Part shown: piece by piece, positions 1 through 10,456 of the stretch | How the letters are laid out: each line of letters starts with the position of its first letter | How positions within the stretch are numbered: position 1 is the first letter of the stretch | Source: JACDBE01 sp963714055 | Lineage (GTDB): Bacteria > Actinomycetota > Acidimicrobiia > Spongiisociales > UBA5794 | Assembly: GCA_963714055.1 (NCBI GenBank) | Contig: OY970227.1 | Coordinates: 2,418,001 to 2,482,000, forward strand | Direction: 5' to 3' | DNA length: 64,000 bases | The notes under the pieces: generated by a model | Told to the model about the DNA's origin: nothing | Seen by the model: the letters and a program-made list of their open reading frames with translations, nothing else | Database searches by the model: none | Translations under genes and position numbers: made by a program

Positions 1-967
1 GGGCCACCACCTCGGCGGTGAGGTCCTCGAGGTCGACCGTGGCCAGCGGCTCGTCGGCGGCGTCGGCGTCGGCGGCCAGCGTGACCAGCTCGCCGACCAG
101 CTTGGACAGCTCCCCGATCTCCTGGGTGGCGGCATCGACGAGTTGGCGACGTTGATCGGCCGGGATCCCGTCGGACCGGGCCAGCATCTCGACGTTGGTG
201 CGCAACGCCGTCAACGGGGTCCTCAGCTCGTGGCCGGCGTCTCGCACCAGGCGCTCCTGGTCGAGCCGGGACCGGCGCAGGCTCTGCATCATCTGGTTGA
301 ACCCCGATGCCAGCCGGCCGACCTCGTCGTCGTGCACCACGGCGATGCTGGTGTCGAGGTCCTGGGTGGCGGTGACGTGCTCCACGGTCTTGGTCAGCTC
401 GTCCACCGGTCGCAGCGCGCTCCTCGCCACCCACAGCCCGAGGAACCCGGCGGCGACGACCCCGATGAGCCCCATCCCGAGCAGGCGGAAGGTGATCCCC
501 TGCATGGTGCGCTCGAACTCGTCGAGCGAACGGGCCACCTGGATGGCCCCGTCGCCGACGTCCGCGGTGAAGAGCCGGACCGCCCCCTCGGTGGTGTCGA
601 CGGAGCGCAATACGCCCCTGCGCTCGCCCCGTGCCACCTCGAGGTCGCGCTCGGTGACCGGGATCGCCACCAGCTGGTCGGACGGTGCCACCACCTCCCC
701 CTCGGCGGTGATCGCCTGGAGGTACAGGGCGTCGAACCCGCGCAGGCCCCGGCCGAACGGGTCGTCGGGACCGGCCTCGGCGTCGGGCTCGATTGCGCCC
801 AACCCGAGGTTCCCCTGGGCGAGCAGGGTGGCGCGCTGGATCAGGCTCTGGTCGATCTGGCGGAGCAGCTCGGCCCGGGCCACGGTCCTCGCCACCGCAA
901 CCCCGGTGACGACCACCAGCACCGCCACTGCCGCGGTGAGCAGCGCCAGCCGGACACGAAGGGTCAC
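1..967 (-). CDS. Sensor histidine kinase, 3' part outside window
   Basis: Membrane sensor kinase that would phosphorylate the adjacent response regulator. From the GTG at 967 the protein has an N-terminal TM segment (VRLALLTAAVAVLVVVTG), an extracytoplasmic region, a second TM (LLGMGLIGVVAAGFLGLWVA), a HAMP linker and the phospho-acceptor H-box DAGHELRTPLTALRTN. The HATPase domain lies beyond the window edge. Its GTG start overlaps the regulator's TGA by 4 nt, so the two are co-translated. The architecture is like actinobacterial MprB/TcrY-type kinases; the signal sensed cannot be told. Confidence 0.88.
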   Translation of the reverse strand, partial: MTLRVRLALLTAAVAVLVVVTGVAVARTVARAELLRQIDQSLIQRATLLAQGNLGLGAIEPDAEAGPDDPFGRGLRGFDALYLQAITAEGEVVAPSDQLVAIPVTERDLEVARGERRGVLRSVDTTEGAVRLFTADVGDGAIQVARSLDEFERTMQGITFRLLGMGLIGVVAAGFLGLWVARSALRPVDELTKTVEHVTATQDLDTSIAVVHDDEVGRLASGFNQMMQSLRRSRLDQERLVRDAGHELRTPLTALRTNVEMLARSDGIPADQRRQLVDAATQEIGELSKLVGELVTLAADADAADEPLATVDLEDLTAEVVA

Positions 968-1653
968 GGCTTGGGGGCGCGGATGACGTATCCGACGCCG
1001 CGCACCGTATGGATGAGTCGAGGGCTTCCCTCCGGCTCGGTCTTGCGGCGCAGATATCCGACGTAGACGTCGAGCGAGTTCGAGCTGGTCTCGAAGTCGA
1101 AGCCCCAGATGCGCTCGTAGATCACCGCCCGGTTGAGGACCCGCCCGGCGTTCTCCATCAACAGGACGAGGAGGTCGAACTCGGTCTTGGTGAGTGTCAC
1201 CGGCTCTCCGCTCCTGGTGACCTCGCGGGTGGCAACGTTCGCCTCCAGGTCGGCGACCCGGTAGACGTCGGTGGTCGAGCCCGACGACCTGCGCAACAGA
1301 GCCCGGATGCGAGCGAGCAGCTCGTCGAGGGCGAACGGCTTGACCAGGTAGTCGTCGGCACCGGCGTCGAGCCCGGCCACCCGGTCGCCCACCGTGTCCC
1401 GGGCGGTGAGCACGAGGATGGGGGTGGTGTCGCCCCTGGCCCTGAGGCGCCGGCACACCTCGAGCCCGTCGATGTGGGGCATCATCACGTCGAGGACGAT
1501 GGCGGCGGGTTGCTCGTCGAGCACCTTGGCCAGTCCCTCGGAGCCGTCGTTGGCGGTGCTCACCTCGTAGCCGTCGAAGGTGAGGGCACGTTCCAGCGCC
1601 TGGCGGACGGCGCGGTCGTCCTCGATGACGAGGAGCCGGGTCGGATCGGTCAT
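964..1653 (-). CDS. OmpR/PhoB-family response regulator
   Basis: DNA-binding response regulator of a two-component system. The receiver domain (about residues 6-120) has acidic residues EDD at 11-13, the phospho-acceptor Asp55 in VLDVMMP, and the switch/Lys region ending in VKPF. The C-terminal winged helix (about 130-225) contains RSGEPVTLTKTEFDLL and ends with YVGYLRRK and VRGVGYVIR, typical of the OmpR class. I chose the ATG at 1653 (MTDPTRLL), 229 aa, because the domain starts there; upstream in-frame codons are not family-like. It is the first gene of the pair with the downstream kinase. Similar to MprA/TcrX; targets unknown. Confidence 0.9.
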   Translation of the reverse strand: MTDPTRLLVIEDDRAVRQALERALTFDGYEVSTANDGSEGLAKVLDEQPAAIVLDVMMPHIDGLEVCRRLRARGDTTPILVLTARDTVGDRVAGLDAGADDYLVKPFALDELLARIRALLRRSSGSTTDVYRVADLEANVATREVTRSGEPVTLTKTEFDLLVLLMENAGRVLNRAVIYERIWGFDFETSSNSLDVYVGYLRRKTEPEGSPRLIHTVRGVGYVIRAPKP

Positions 1654-1789
1654 GGTGGTCCTTGCGGGTTGTTGGCCGCGGCGAGGGGAGTGCCGGGTGG
1701 AGGGGACACCGCGACCGGAGCCATGTTCGCACCCCGGTGCCGTCACTGGCCCCCCGCCGGGTGAAGAACGGATGAGAATCGGCGGCTCG

Positions 1790-3190
1790 TCAGCGGCCCG
1801 ACGAGCCGCCCCGGTGCCTCCGACGGGTGCGGCCGGTGGCGATGGCGACGATGGCGGTCAGCGCCATCGAGGCGGCCTCGACGGTGCGGCAGACGCGCCC
1901 GTCGTCGGTGGTGACGACTTCGGAGGCGAGGTAGTCCGAGTGGCCCCCTTCGCCCGCGGCGAACACCCGTGCCCCGAAACCGGGGTCGGTAGGGATCGTC
2001 CCGTAGAGCTCGTCGACGGCCCACCCGGCCAGCGCCGTGCCGAGGCCGAGCGGGGCCAGGGCGGCGAGACCGGGGAGGCTCCTCAGCCGGATGACGATGT
2101 CGTCATCGGTCCCACCCGCCCAGACGTGGCCCGGGTCGATGCCCAGGTCGGCGGCGGTGTCAACGCCGGTGCCGGGCGACCCGATGAACACGATGTCGTG
2201 GCGGGGCGGGAGGTCGGCGGCCAGACCGCCGGCCAGCGCCGTGCCGAGCAGGAGCGAACCGTATGAGTGTCCGACGAGCGTGAGGTGCCGGTCGGAGACG
2301 GGCAGGACTTCGACCAACCGGGCCAGTCCGTCGAAGCCGTTGGTGGCGGCGAACGGAAGTGTGGCGTCGACGAGGTCGGGGGCGTCGTACACCAGGGCGG
2401 TCACCACCGCCAGGTCGCCGCTCGTGTCGAACCGCAACATCCGGGCGGCGTTGGCCGCGGTCAGGTCGACGTCCAGCTTGTCGGTGGACATGCCCGGGAC
2501 CAGCACGGCGACGTGGTCGGCGTCGAGTGGGCCGACCCACTCGGCCAGGTGACCGTCGCCCGACCAGTCGAACATCAAGAAGTTGCGTCGGAGCATCCCG
2601 ATCAGCATCTCCCGCTCGGCGAGGTCGACCGTCGTGCCCGGGTCGGCGCCGGCGAGCTGCCCGTCGATCTCGGCGATCGCCAGCTCGATGCGTTTGCGGT
2701 TGGCGGCGAAGACCATGTCGAGCCGCACACCGGGGACATCGGCGATCTGGGGCCGGCGCCGGGCGAGGGCCGTCGCCACCGCGGCGTCGAGAGATGCGAG
2801 GAACCCGGCGATGACCGGAGCTGGTTGGTGGGCGAGCAGCCAGTCGACGGCGCCGGCGGCGGCGTTCACCGCCCCGTCGAGGTCCTCCCAGGGGACGGCC
2901 AGCGTCGTGGTGAGGGCGTGGTCCGCTGCGTTGGCCCTCACCGTGAGGTGATGAGCGTCGATGAGGCGCCCGGCGACCGGTGCCATCGCCTCGAGCAGGT
3001 CGGCGCGTTCCGCCAGGGAGCAGGCCCAGGCGGCGCCCCAACGGGCGACCGGGTCGACGGCGAGCACCGGGCTGATGTCGCCGGAGAGGCGGGCCGCCGA
3101 GCCGGCGATGGTGAGTGCGGCGTCGGCGGCATCGCCTACGGCAACGGCGAGGCCGCGCAGCAGGTCGGGCTCGGCGGTGGCGATGGGCAT
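1790..3190 (-). CDS. DUF1023 alpha/beta hydrolase family protein
   Basis: 466-aa protein. The C-terminal half is the DUF1023 (Abhydrolase_8) domain common in actinobacteria. It contains VAVLVPGMSTDKLDVDL before the core and the nucleophile elbow GHSYGS with Ser309. The N-terminal half is an Ala-rich helical region like the long helical N-terminus of this family. No signal peptide is visible. The substrate is unknown; esterase/lipase activity is only implied by the fold. The start is supported by TACGGT seven nt upstream of the ATG. It is transcribed alone, away from typA. Confidence 0.82.
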   Translation of the reverse strand: MPIATAEPDLLRGLAVAVGDAADAALTIAGSAARLSGDISPVLAVDPVARWGAAWACSLAERADLLEAMAPVAGRLIDAHHLTVRANAADHALTTTLAVPWEDLDGAVNAAAGAVDWLLAHQPAPVIAGFLASLDAAVATALARRRPQIADVPGVRLDMVFAANRKRIELAIAEIDGQLAGADPGTTVDLAEREMLIGMLRRNFLMFDWSGDGHLAEWVGPLDADHVAVLVPGMSTDKLDVDLTAANAARMLRFDTSGDLAVVTALVYDAPDLVDATLPFAATNGFDGLARLVEVLPVSDRHLTLVGHSYGSLLLGTALAGGLAADLPPRHDIVFIGSPGTGVDTAADLGIDPGHVWAGGTDDDIVIRLRSLPGLAALAPLGLGTALAGWAVDELYGTIPTDPGFGARVFAAGEGGHSDYLASEVVTTDDGRVCRTVEAASMALTAIVAIATGRTRRRHRGGSSGR

Positions 3191-3197
3191 CGAGGCG

Positions 3198-3203
3198 ACC
3201 GTA
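3198..3203 (-). promoter_or_regulatory. Putative leaderless -10 box for DUF1023 gene
   Basis: TACGGT on the minus strand with 7 nt before the ATG at 3190. This fits the TANNNT spacing seen at several other starts in this window and suggests a leaderless transcript. No convincing -35 is visible. Confidence 0.45.
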
Positions 3204-3251
3204 CGGGACCGAGGCGGCGGTTGCCAGGGGTGCGGTCTCGCCGCTCTGGGC

Positions 3252-3617
3252 TCAGCGCACCGGTGAGGTCATCACCGACAGCCCCCACGAGGCGACGGAG
3301 ACGACCACCGAGCCCCAGAACGTCGACCAGCCGTCGGCGCTGGTCAGCCCGAGGTCGAGCCGCTCGGGAGCGGAAAGCCACACCACGATCGCCAGCAGGA
3401 CCCAGTTGATCACGACGATGAACAACCCCAGGGTCACCACCAGGAACGGGATGCTGAGCACGGTGAAGATGGGCTTGAGCACCGTGTTGACCAGGCCGAC
3501 CACCAGCCCGATGAGGAGGATCTGCCACCACTCACCGGACCAGTCGAGCCCGGGCACCACCGCGGTGGCCAGCCACACCGCGGCGGCGCTGATCAGCACC
3601 CTGAGGGCGAATTGCAT
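3252..3617 (-). CDS. Phage-holin-4_2-like small membrane protein
   Basis: 121-aa integral membrane protein with about four hydrophobic segments (MQFALRVLISAAAVWLATAV, ILLIGLVVGLVNTVLKPIF, VLSIPFLVVTLGLFIVVINW and a C-terminal one). The motif GLVNTVLKPI followed by a Leu/Val-rich helix and FIVVINWVLL is characteristic of PF04020, the 'phage holin family' membrane proteins that are widespread in bacterial chromosomes and usually unrelated to phage. The ATG at 3617 was chosen because the first TM begins there. It is divergent from typA. Function unknown. Confidence 0.8.
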   Translation of the reverse strand: MQFALRVLISAAAVWLATAVVPGLDWSGEWWQILLIGLVVGLVNTVLKPIFTVLSIPFLVVTLGLFIVVINWVLLAIVVWLSAPERLDLGLTSADGWSTFWGSVVVSVASWGLSVMTSPVR

Positions 3618-3677
3618 CCGGTCTCCGGTCGACGTCGACCTGCCGGACCCTACTGCCACCACCCTTGGTCGTCTCGG

Positions 3678-3683
3678 TACCAT
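3678..3683 (+). promoter_or_regulatory. Leaderless -10 box of typA
   Basis: TACCAT is followed by exactly 6 nt and the ATG of typA at 3690, and no Shine-Dalgarno sequence precedes the ATG. This supports both the start codon and leaderless initiation. Confidence 0.5.
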
Positions 3684-3689
3684 CGTCGA

Positions 3690-5518
<1,829 letters not shown>

Positions 5519-5522
<4 letters not shown>

Positions 5523-6370
5523 CCGCAGTGGGTCCGGATCGAGTGGGCCGGATGCGGGTGGTGGCCGGCGCCGTGGTGGCGGCGGCGCTCGTCGGGGGTG
5601 CCGTGCTGGTGACGATGGCCGGCGGCGACAGCTCATCGGACGGGCCAAACCTTACCGACGCCGTGGTCGCCGGCGACCACGACCTGGCCCGGTCCCTGCT
5701 CGCCGCCGGCGCACCACCCGACGAGCCGCGCAGCCGGGGTTACACCCCGCTGATGCGGGCGGCGCTGCGGGACGACGCGGCAATGGTCCAGCTGCTCATC
5801 GACGCCGGCGCCGACCTCGGGGCCACCGACCTCGGCGGGCTCACCGTCTGGCACCTCGCCGCCGAGTCCGACTCCCCGGCCGCGCTGGCGACGCTCGTCG
5901 AGGCCGGCGTCGACCTGGACGCAACCTCCACCAACGGGATGAACACCCTGCAGCACGCCGCCTACGCCGGCAGCGTCGAGGTGTTGGAGGTGATCACGGC
6001 GACCGGCGTCGAGCTGGACGCCCCGTCGCAGAGCAGGACCGGGGGCCACGGCTACCCGGTCGACGAGGGCCCCACCGCCCTCGCCATCGCCGCCCGGGCG
6101 GGACACCTCGACGCGGTCAGGGCGCTGCTCGGGCTCGGCGCCGCCGTCGACGCTCCGTCGTCGATCGGCCAGACCGCGCTGCTATCGGCGATCTTCTCCG
6201 GTCAGCCGGCGGAGATGGTCGGGGTGCTCCTGGACGCCGGCGCCGACCCGACGGTCCGGGCCGCCTGCCTCTCGGGGTGCGCCCAATCCGAGGGCGACGC
6301 CCTGGAGTGGGCCCGCCGAGCCGGTGATCCCGAGGTGGTGGCGCTGCTGGAGGCGGCGCTCGCCGAGTGA
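5519..6370 (+). CDS. Exported or membrane-anchored ankyrin-repeat protein
   Basis: About 283 aa. A hydrophobic N-terminal segment (VVAGAVVAAALVGGAVLVTM) suggests a signal anchor. Five or so ankyrin repeats follow, recognisable by GYTPLMRAAL, AMVQLLIDAGADLGATDLGG, TVWHLAAES, NTLQHAAYAGSVEVLEVI, TALAIAARAGHLDAVRALLGLGAAVDAP and VGVLLDAGADPTV. Ankyrin repeats mediate protein contacts; the partner is unknown. The GTG at 5519 overlaps typA's stop (GTGA), implying coupled translation. GTG 5528 or ATG 5552 are alternative starts; ATG 5552 puts the hydrophobic segment at the very N-terminus. Its coupling to typA is probably positional rather than functional. Confidence 0.78.
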
Positions 6371-6419
6371 AGGCACCGGGTACGTGGTGCTCACCGGAGT
6401 CGCCGCCGACCGACGCCTC

Positions 6420-6824
6420 TCAGTGGGTCGGTTCGGCGGGGACGTCGTCGGGCTCGCTGCCGGCGGTCAACTTCAGCTCGGCGACCTGCTTGACGTTCCA
6501 GCACAGGGTGGCGCCGCCGGCGACGGTGAGCCGGTAGGGACCGCCGGCCTCGGGTGGCAGCGGCCCACCGTCGACGGCATACGACAGCCAGCCGCCGGTC
6601 TGGAGGTCGGCCAGCGGGATCGACGCCCGGTAGGAGCCACCGGCGGCGATCACCGTGCAGTGGGTCGCCTCCGGGTCCGGCTCGGCCGGAGCGAGGACGT
6701 CGCGTACCGCCACCGCCGACCCGACGACCGCCTCGACCGTCTCCTCCGGCGCCGGCATCAGGGCGAGGTCCTCGCCGGTGAGCACCAGCGGGCGGGCGAC
6801 CCTCCCGTAGACCCGTAACGTCAC
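6420..6824 (-). CDS. Small stand-alone molybdopterin-oxidoreductase-fold protein
   Basis: 134-aa cytoplasmic protein resembling only the core of the sulfite-oxidase-type molybdopterin-binding domain. Shared features are CTVIAAGGSYRASIPLADL, the conserved loop DGGPLPPEAGGPYRLTV, and the NVKQVAELKL strand corresponding to the family's VKWL.RIEV. No signal peptide, haem or dimerisation domain is seen. Such short versions may lack catalysis. It is convergent with the ankyrin gene and lies 37 nt downstream of the amino-acid ABC ATPase gene on the same strand. Role unknown. Confidence 0.6.
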   Translation of the reverse strand: MTLRVYGRVARPLVLTGEDLALMPAPEETVEAVVGSAVAVRDVLAPAEPDPEATHCTVIAAGGSYRASIPLADLQTGGWLSYAVDGGPLPPEAGGPYRLTVAGGATLCWNVKQVAELKLTAGSEPDDVPAEPTH

Positions 6825-6861
6825 CCGCCGACCATACCCGTCACGGCCGCCACTTCCCGAG

Positions 6862-7629
6862 CTAGAGCCTGCCGGCGTCGATGATCCGCTGGAGGAAGCG
6901 GCGGGTGCGGACCTCGCCGGGGTCGGTGAAGATCTGCTCGGGCGGGCCCTCCTCGAGGATGCCGCCGCCGTCGAGGAAGCACACCCGGTCGGCGATGTCG
7001 CGGGCGAAGCCCATCTCGTGGGTGGCGATGACCATGGTCATCCCGTCCGCCTTGAGCCGGCGGATGACGTCGAGCACCTCGGCCACCAGCTCCGGGTCGA
7101 GGGCGGAGGTGACCTCGTCGAGCAGCATCACCTCGGGCCGGGTCGCCAGCGCCCGGACGATCGCCACCCGCTGCTGCTGGCCGCCGGAGAGCCGGTCGGG
7201 GTACTCCTCCGCCTTGTCGGCCAGCCCGAAGCGGTCGAGCAGCTCCCGGGCCTGTCCCTCGGCATCGGCACGGCCGGTCCCGTGGACCCGGCGGGGTGAC
7301 AGCGTGACGTTGTCGAGCACGCTCATGTGGGGGAACAGGTTGAACGCCTGGAACACGATCCCCATCCGCTGCCGCACCGCGTCGGCGTCGACCCCCGGGC
7401 CGCTGATCACCTTGCCGTCGAGCAGTACCTGGCCCCGGTCGACCGGAACCAGCAGGTCGATGCACTTGAGCATCGTCGACTTCCCCGATCCGGAGGCGCC
7501 GATCAGGCACACCACGTCGTGCTCGGCGACGGCCAGGTCGGCGTCGACCAGCACCGGCTTCCCGTCGAAAGCCTTGGAAACGCCGCGCACCTCGAGCTTG
7601 GGCCCGCCTCTTCTCACCGCGTCGCTCAT
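6862..7629 (-). CDS. Polar amino-acid ABC transporter ATP-binding protein
   Basis: 255-aa ATPase of the GlnQ/HisP group, energising import of a polar amino acid. Walker A is GASGSGKSTML, the Q-loop region is VFQAFNLFPHMSVLDNVTL, the signature is LSGGQQQRVAIVRALA, Walker B is VMLLDEVTSALDPELVAEVL, and the H-loop is IATHEMGFARDIADRV. The family normally reads LDEPTSALDPE; here the residue after Glu is Val instead of Pro. It is the last gene of a three-gene operon and its ATG overlaps the permease stop by 4 nt. Confidence 0.92.
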   Translation of the reverse strand: MSDAVRRGGPKLEVRGVSKAFDGKPVLVDADLAVAEHDVVCLIGASGSGKSTMLKCIDLLVPVDRGQVLLDGKVISGPGVDADAVRQRMGIVFQAFNLFPHMSVLDNVTLSPRRVHGTGRADAEGQARELLDRFGLADKAEEYPDRLSGGQQQRVAIVRALATRPEVMLLDEVTSALDPELVAEVLDVIRRLKADGMTMVIATHEMGFARDIADRVCFLDGGGILEEGPPEQIFTDPGEVRTRRFLQRIIDAGRL

Positions 7630-8492
7630 CCGGCCCGCTTCCTACGCCGGTCCCGCTCGGTGTACCAGTCGGCGAACCGGGCCACCGGCACCGACACCAG
7701 CAGGAACAGCACCGCCGCCACGATGTAGCTGGTGTAGTTGAAGGTGCGGGCGGTGTAGATCTGCGCCTCCCGCACCGCCTCGCGGATGCCGAGGATGTAG
7801 ACCAGCGCCACGTCCTTCTGCAGGCTGACGAACCCGTTGAGCAAGGCAGGAACGACGTTGCGCACCGCCTGGGGGACCAGCACGTGGCGGAGCGCCTGCA
7901 CCTGGGTGAGCCCGAGCGCCCGGGCCGACATGCGCTGGCTCTCGTGCACCGACTCGAGGCCGGCCCGGTAGACCTCGGCGGTATAGGCCGAGTACGACAG
8001 CACCAGCGCGGTGAGCCCCCAGAACAAGCGGCTCCGGGGGACCCCGGGCAGGTCGAGCGCCGGGATCCCGAACCCGAGCAGCAGGATGATGAGGATGATG
8101 GGGATGCCCCGCATCACGTCGATGTAGACCACGGTGAGCGTCCGCAGCGGGAAGAAGGCCGGGCCGCGCAGCGCCCGCACCATCGCCAGCAGCAGCGAGA
8201 AGGCGAGGATGACCACCTCGGCGACGAGGAACATCCTCACGTCGAGCCAGAAGCCGCCGACGACCGTTGGCCACGCCTCGGCGAAGTTCTCCGGGTTGAA
8301 GAACTGCTGCTGGACGGCGGGCCATGCCTCCGAGCTGAGCACCCACCACAGCGCCAGGCCGAGCACCACCACCGTTGAGGCGGCGGCGATCAGCGCCCCT
8401 CGGGCCCCGTGCTCGGTGGTCAGATCGCGCCACCGGGACCCGGACGGGTCCGGGTCCCGCAGCTCGATCGCCGGAGGGCCCGACCCGATCAC
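7626..8492 (-). CDS. Polar amino-acid ABC transporter permease
   Basis: 288-aa inner-membrane permease of the HisMQ type. Several TM helices are visible (AALIAAASTVVVLGLALWWVL, FLVAEVVILAFSLLLAMV, IIILLLGFG and others). The EAA-like cytoplasmic loop ESVHESQRMSARALGLTQVQ lies before a C-terminal TM (YIVAAVLFLLVSVPVARF). GIPIILIILLLGFGIPAL is typical of glutamine/glutamate-type permeases. A single permease gene implies a homodimer. It sits between the binding protein and ATPase genes. Confidence 0.9.
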   Translation of the reverse strand: MIGSGPPAIELRDPDPSGSRWRDLTTEHGARGALIAAASTVVVLGLALWWVLSSEAWPAVQQQFFNPENFAEAWPTVVGGFWLDVRMFLVAEVVILAFSLLLAMVRALRGPAFFPLRTLTVVYIDVMRGIPIILIILLLGFGIPALDLPGVPRSRLFWGLTALVLSYSAYTAEVYRAGLESVHESQRMSARALGLTQVQALRHVLVPQAVRNVVPALLNGFVSLQKDVALVYILGIREAVREAQIYTARTFNYTSYIVAAVLFLLVSVPVARFADWYTERDRRRKRAG

Positions 8493-8508
8493 GGGCGGTC
8501 GGTGCCCG

Positions 8509-9447
8509 TCAGGGGGTGATCACCGGGATGTCGCTGCCGACGACCAGGTACTCCTCCTCCAGCGCCGCCAGCGTGCCGTCCTCGGCGAGAGCAGCCAGGG
8601 CGACGTTGACGCAGTCCACCAGCGTGTTGCCGTCGGCGAAGAGCATCCCGAGGCCCTCCGGGTTGGCCCCTGCCTCGCCGAACTGCCCGACGATGGCGGT
8701 GTCGGGCATCTCCACCGCGGTGATGTAGTGCGCCGTCGGCAGGTCGAACACGATGCCGTCGATCTGCTGGGCGTCGAGCGCCGCCTTGGCGTCGGCGTTG
8801 GTGTCGAACACGCTTGCCGGTGTGGCCGGCTGGATCACGGTCTCGATGTAGTCCAGGCTGGTGGTGGCGATCTGGGCGCCCAGCGAGAACTCTTGCAGCT
8901 CGGCGATGGTCGTCGCCTCGGCGATCGGGTTGTCGGCGAAGGCCACCAGCGCCTGCTTGGTGGTGTAGTACGGGTCGGAGAAGTCGACCACCTCGTCCCG
9001 TTCCGGGGTGATGGTGTACTGCTGGATGTTGAAGTCGAAGTCCTTGGGCCCGGGGGCGATGGCCTCGTCGAACCCGACGGCGACCCAGGTCACCTGGTCG
9101 GCGGTGAAGCCCATCTGCTCGGCCAAGGTGTAGACCAGCTCCGCCTCGAAACCGCTGCCCAGGCTGGGGTCGTCGTCGAGCACCCACGGCGGGAACGCAG
9201 GGTCGCTGGTGGCCACGGTCAGGGTGCCCGGGCTGAGCAGCTCGAGGCTCTCTACGGCGCACTCGTCGGGTGCGGCGGTGGTGGCCGGTGCCGCCGTGGT
9301 GGCCGGGGCGGCGGCCGTGGTCACCGGTGCCGCCGTCGTGGCAGCTGCCTCGCCGGCCGTCGTCGTCGTGTCGTCGTCGTCCCCGCCGCAGGCCACCGCC
9401 ACCACGGCGAGGGTCAGGGCGAGCATCATCATCGGTCTGGGGCGCAT
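8509..9447 (-). CDS. Amino-acid ABC transporter substrate-binding lipoprotein
   Basis: 312-aa extracytoplasmic binding protein. The signal sequence MRPRPMMMLALTLAVVAVAC ends in a lipobox-like VAVAC, followed by an acidic and then Ala/Thr-rich linker that tethers it to the membrane. The family-3 binding-protein domain starts near LTVATSDPAFPPWVLDD. SBP_bac_3 features include GFEAELVYTLAEQMG, FNIQQYTITPERDEVVDFSDPYY and the C-terminal TALAALAEDGTLAALEEEYL. The GGAGGAGGAAACCG before the ATG is a strong ribosome binding site. It is the first gene of the transporter operon. The exact amino acid bound cannot be told. Confidence 0.92.
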   Translation of the reverse strand: MRPRPMMMLALTLAVVAVACGGDDDDTTTTAGEAAATTAAPVTTAAAPATTAAPATTAAPDECAVESLELLSPGTLTVATSDPAFPPWVLDDDPSLGSGFEAELVYTLAEQMGFTADQVTWVAVGFDEAIAPGPKDFDFNIQQYTITPERDEVVDFSDPYYTTKQALVAFADNPIAEATTIAELQEFSLGAQIATTSLDYIETVIQPATPASVFDTNADAKAALDAQQIDGIVFDLPTAHYITAVEMPDTAIVGQFGEAGANPEGLGMLFADGNTLVDCVNVALAALAEDGTLAALEEEYLVVGSDIPVITP

Positions 9448-9496
9448 CGGTTTCCTCCTCCGGTTCGGGGCAGCGTAGGCGACTGCGGCTCCGGCC

Positions 9497-10303
9497 TCAG
9501 GCGCGGGGGACCAGGGCGAGTTGCCGGCTCTGCGCCACCAGTCGCCCCGACTCGTCCCAGATCTCGGTGTCCTCCTCGAGGAAGCCGTCGCTGACGAACC
9601 GGGTGGCCACGGCCGCTGCCAACCAGCCGTTGCCGGGCCGGGCGCGGACGTGCACGGTCAGCTCGAGCGTCGGCGTCCAAGCGACCGGGAGGTCGCCGTT
9701 GAAGATCGCCGGTGGAAAGGCGTCGGCGGCGACGATCAACCCGTACGGATCGATCGCTTCTGCGTCGGGCAGCCGGAACCAGCCGCGGATGGACATGTGA
9801 CCCGTCGGCCTGGCGACAAACGGCACATCGTCCGGGTGCAACCTGAGCTCGACCTTCCCCGTGAATGGCGGCGGGAAGGTGTCGGTGGGCTCGATCGCCA
9901 CGCACCGGTCGGGCGGCGGGAGATCGGGTGGCCCGGAGGTGTGGTGGACCACGGCGTCGTGGTCGGGGCCGGCGTCGAGATCGGTGAAGGTCCCCAGCAT
10001 GGCCAGCAGCCGGCGTTCCGGGGTGGCCATGGTGGCGGTGACGGTCGAGAAGCGCCTTCCCGAGCGGACGAGGTCGGCGCTGATGGCCACCTCGCCCGGC
10101 TTCCCGGGGGCGAGGAAGTGCCCGGTGACCGTGACCGGGTGCGGCTTCCCGGCGACGTCGGCTCCGGCCCGGGCCGCCATCGCCAGCAGGTAGCCCCCGT
10201 TGGCGTTGCCCATGATGTCCCAACCGGGCGAGATCTCCGCCTCGAACGCTCCGCTGCCCACAGGTCGCACGGCGGAAGCGGAGGCGAGCGACACGGCGGG
10301 CAT
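9497..10303 (-). CDS. TesB-like hotdog thioesterase family protein
   Basis: 268-aa double-hotdog protein of the acyl-CoA thioesterase-like family (4HBT_3/TesB-like). Features are the N-terminal WDIMGNANGGYLLAMAARAG, GHFLAPGKPGEVAISADLVR, RRFSTVTATM, and the second hotdog with GWFRLPDAEAIDPYGLIVAADAFPPAIFN and TLELTVHVRARPGNGWL. These proteins are predicted to hydrolyse acyl-CoA esters; the substrate is unknown. The ATG at 10303 was chosen because the family begins just before the first hotdog and upstream codons look non-coding. It is divergent from the flavoprotein cluster. Confidence 0.78.
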   Translation of the reverse strand: MPAVSLASASAVRPVGSGAFEAEISPGWDIMGNANGGYLLAMAARAGADVAGKPHPVTVTGHFLAPGKPGEVAISADLVRSGRRFSTVTATMATPERRLLAMLGTFTDLDAGPDHDAVVHHTSGPPDLPPPDRCVAIEPTDTFPPPFTGKVELRLHPDDVPFVARPTGHMSIRGWFRLPDAEAIDPYGLIVAADAFPPAIFNGDLPVAWTPTLELTVHVRARPGNGWLAAAVATRFVSDGFLEEDTEIWDESGRLVAQSRQLALVPRA

Positions 10304-10456
10304 CCTACGGCTCACGACCTCAGGCGGGGCAGTCCACCGCAAGTTGAGAGGACGGCGGGAATCGGGCCGGTCGACCCATTGCCAGCTCCTGGGTGAAGAG
10401 GAACTCTCGAGGAGCCGGGTGGTGTCACGGAACGGCTCACCAGCGGGGGGTGTCCG

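Noticed and set aside
3252..3617. Prophage remnant suggested by the holin-like gene
   Set aside because: PF04020 'phage holin' proteins are ordinary chromosomal membrane proteins, and no other phage gene is present.
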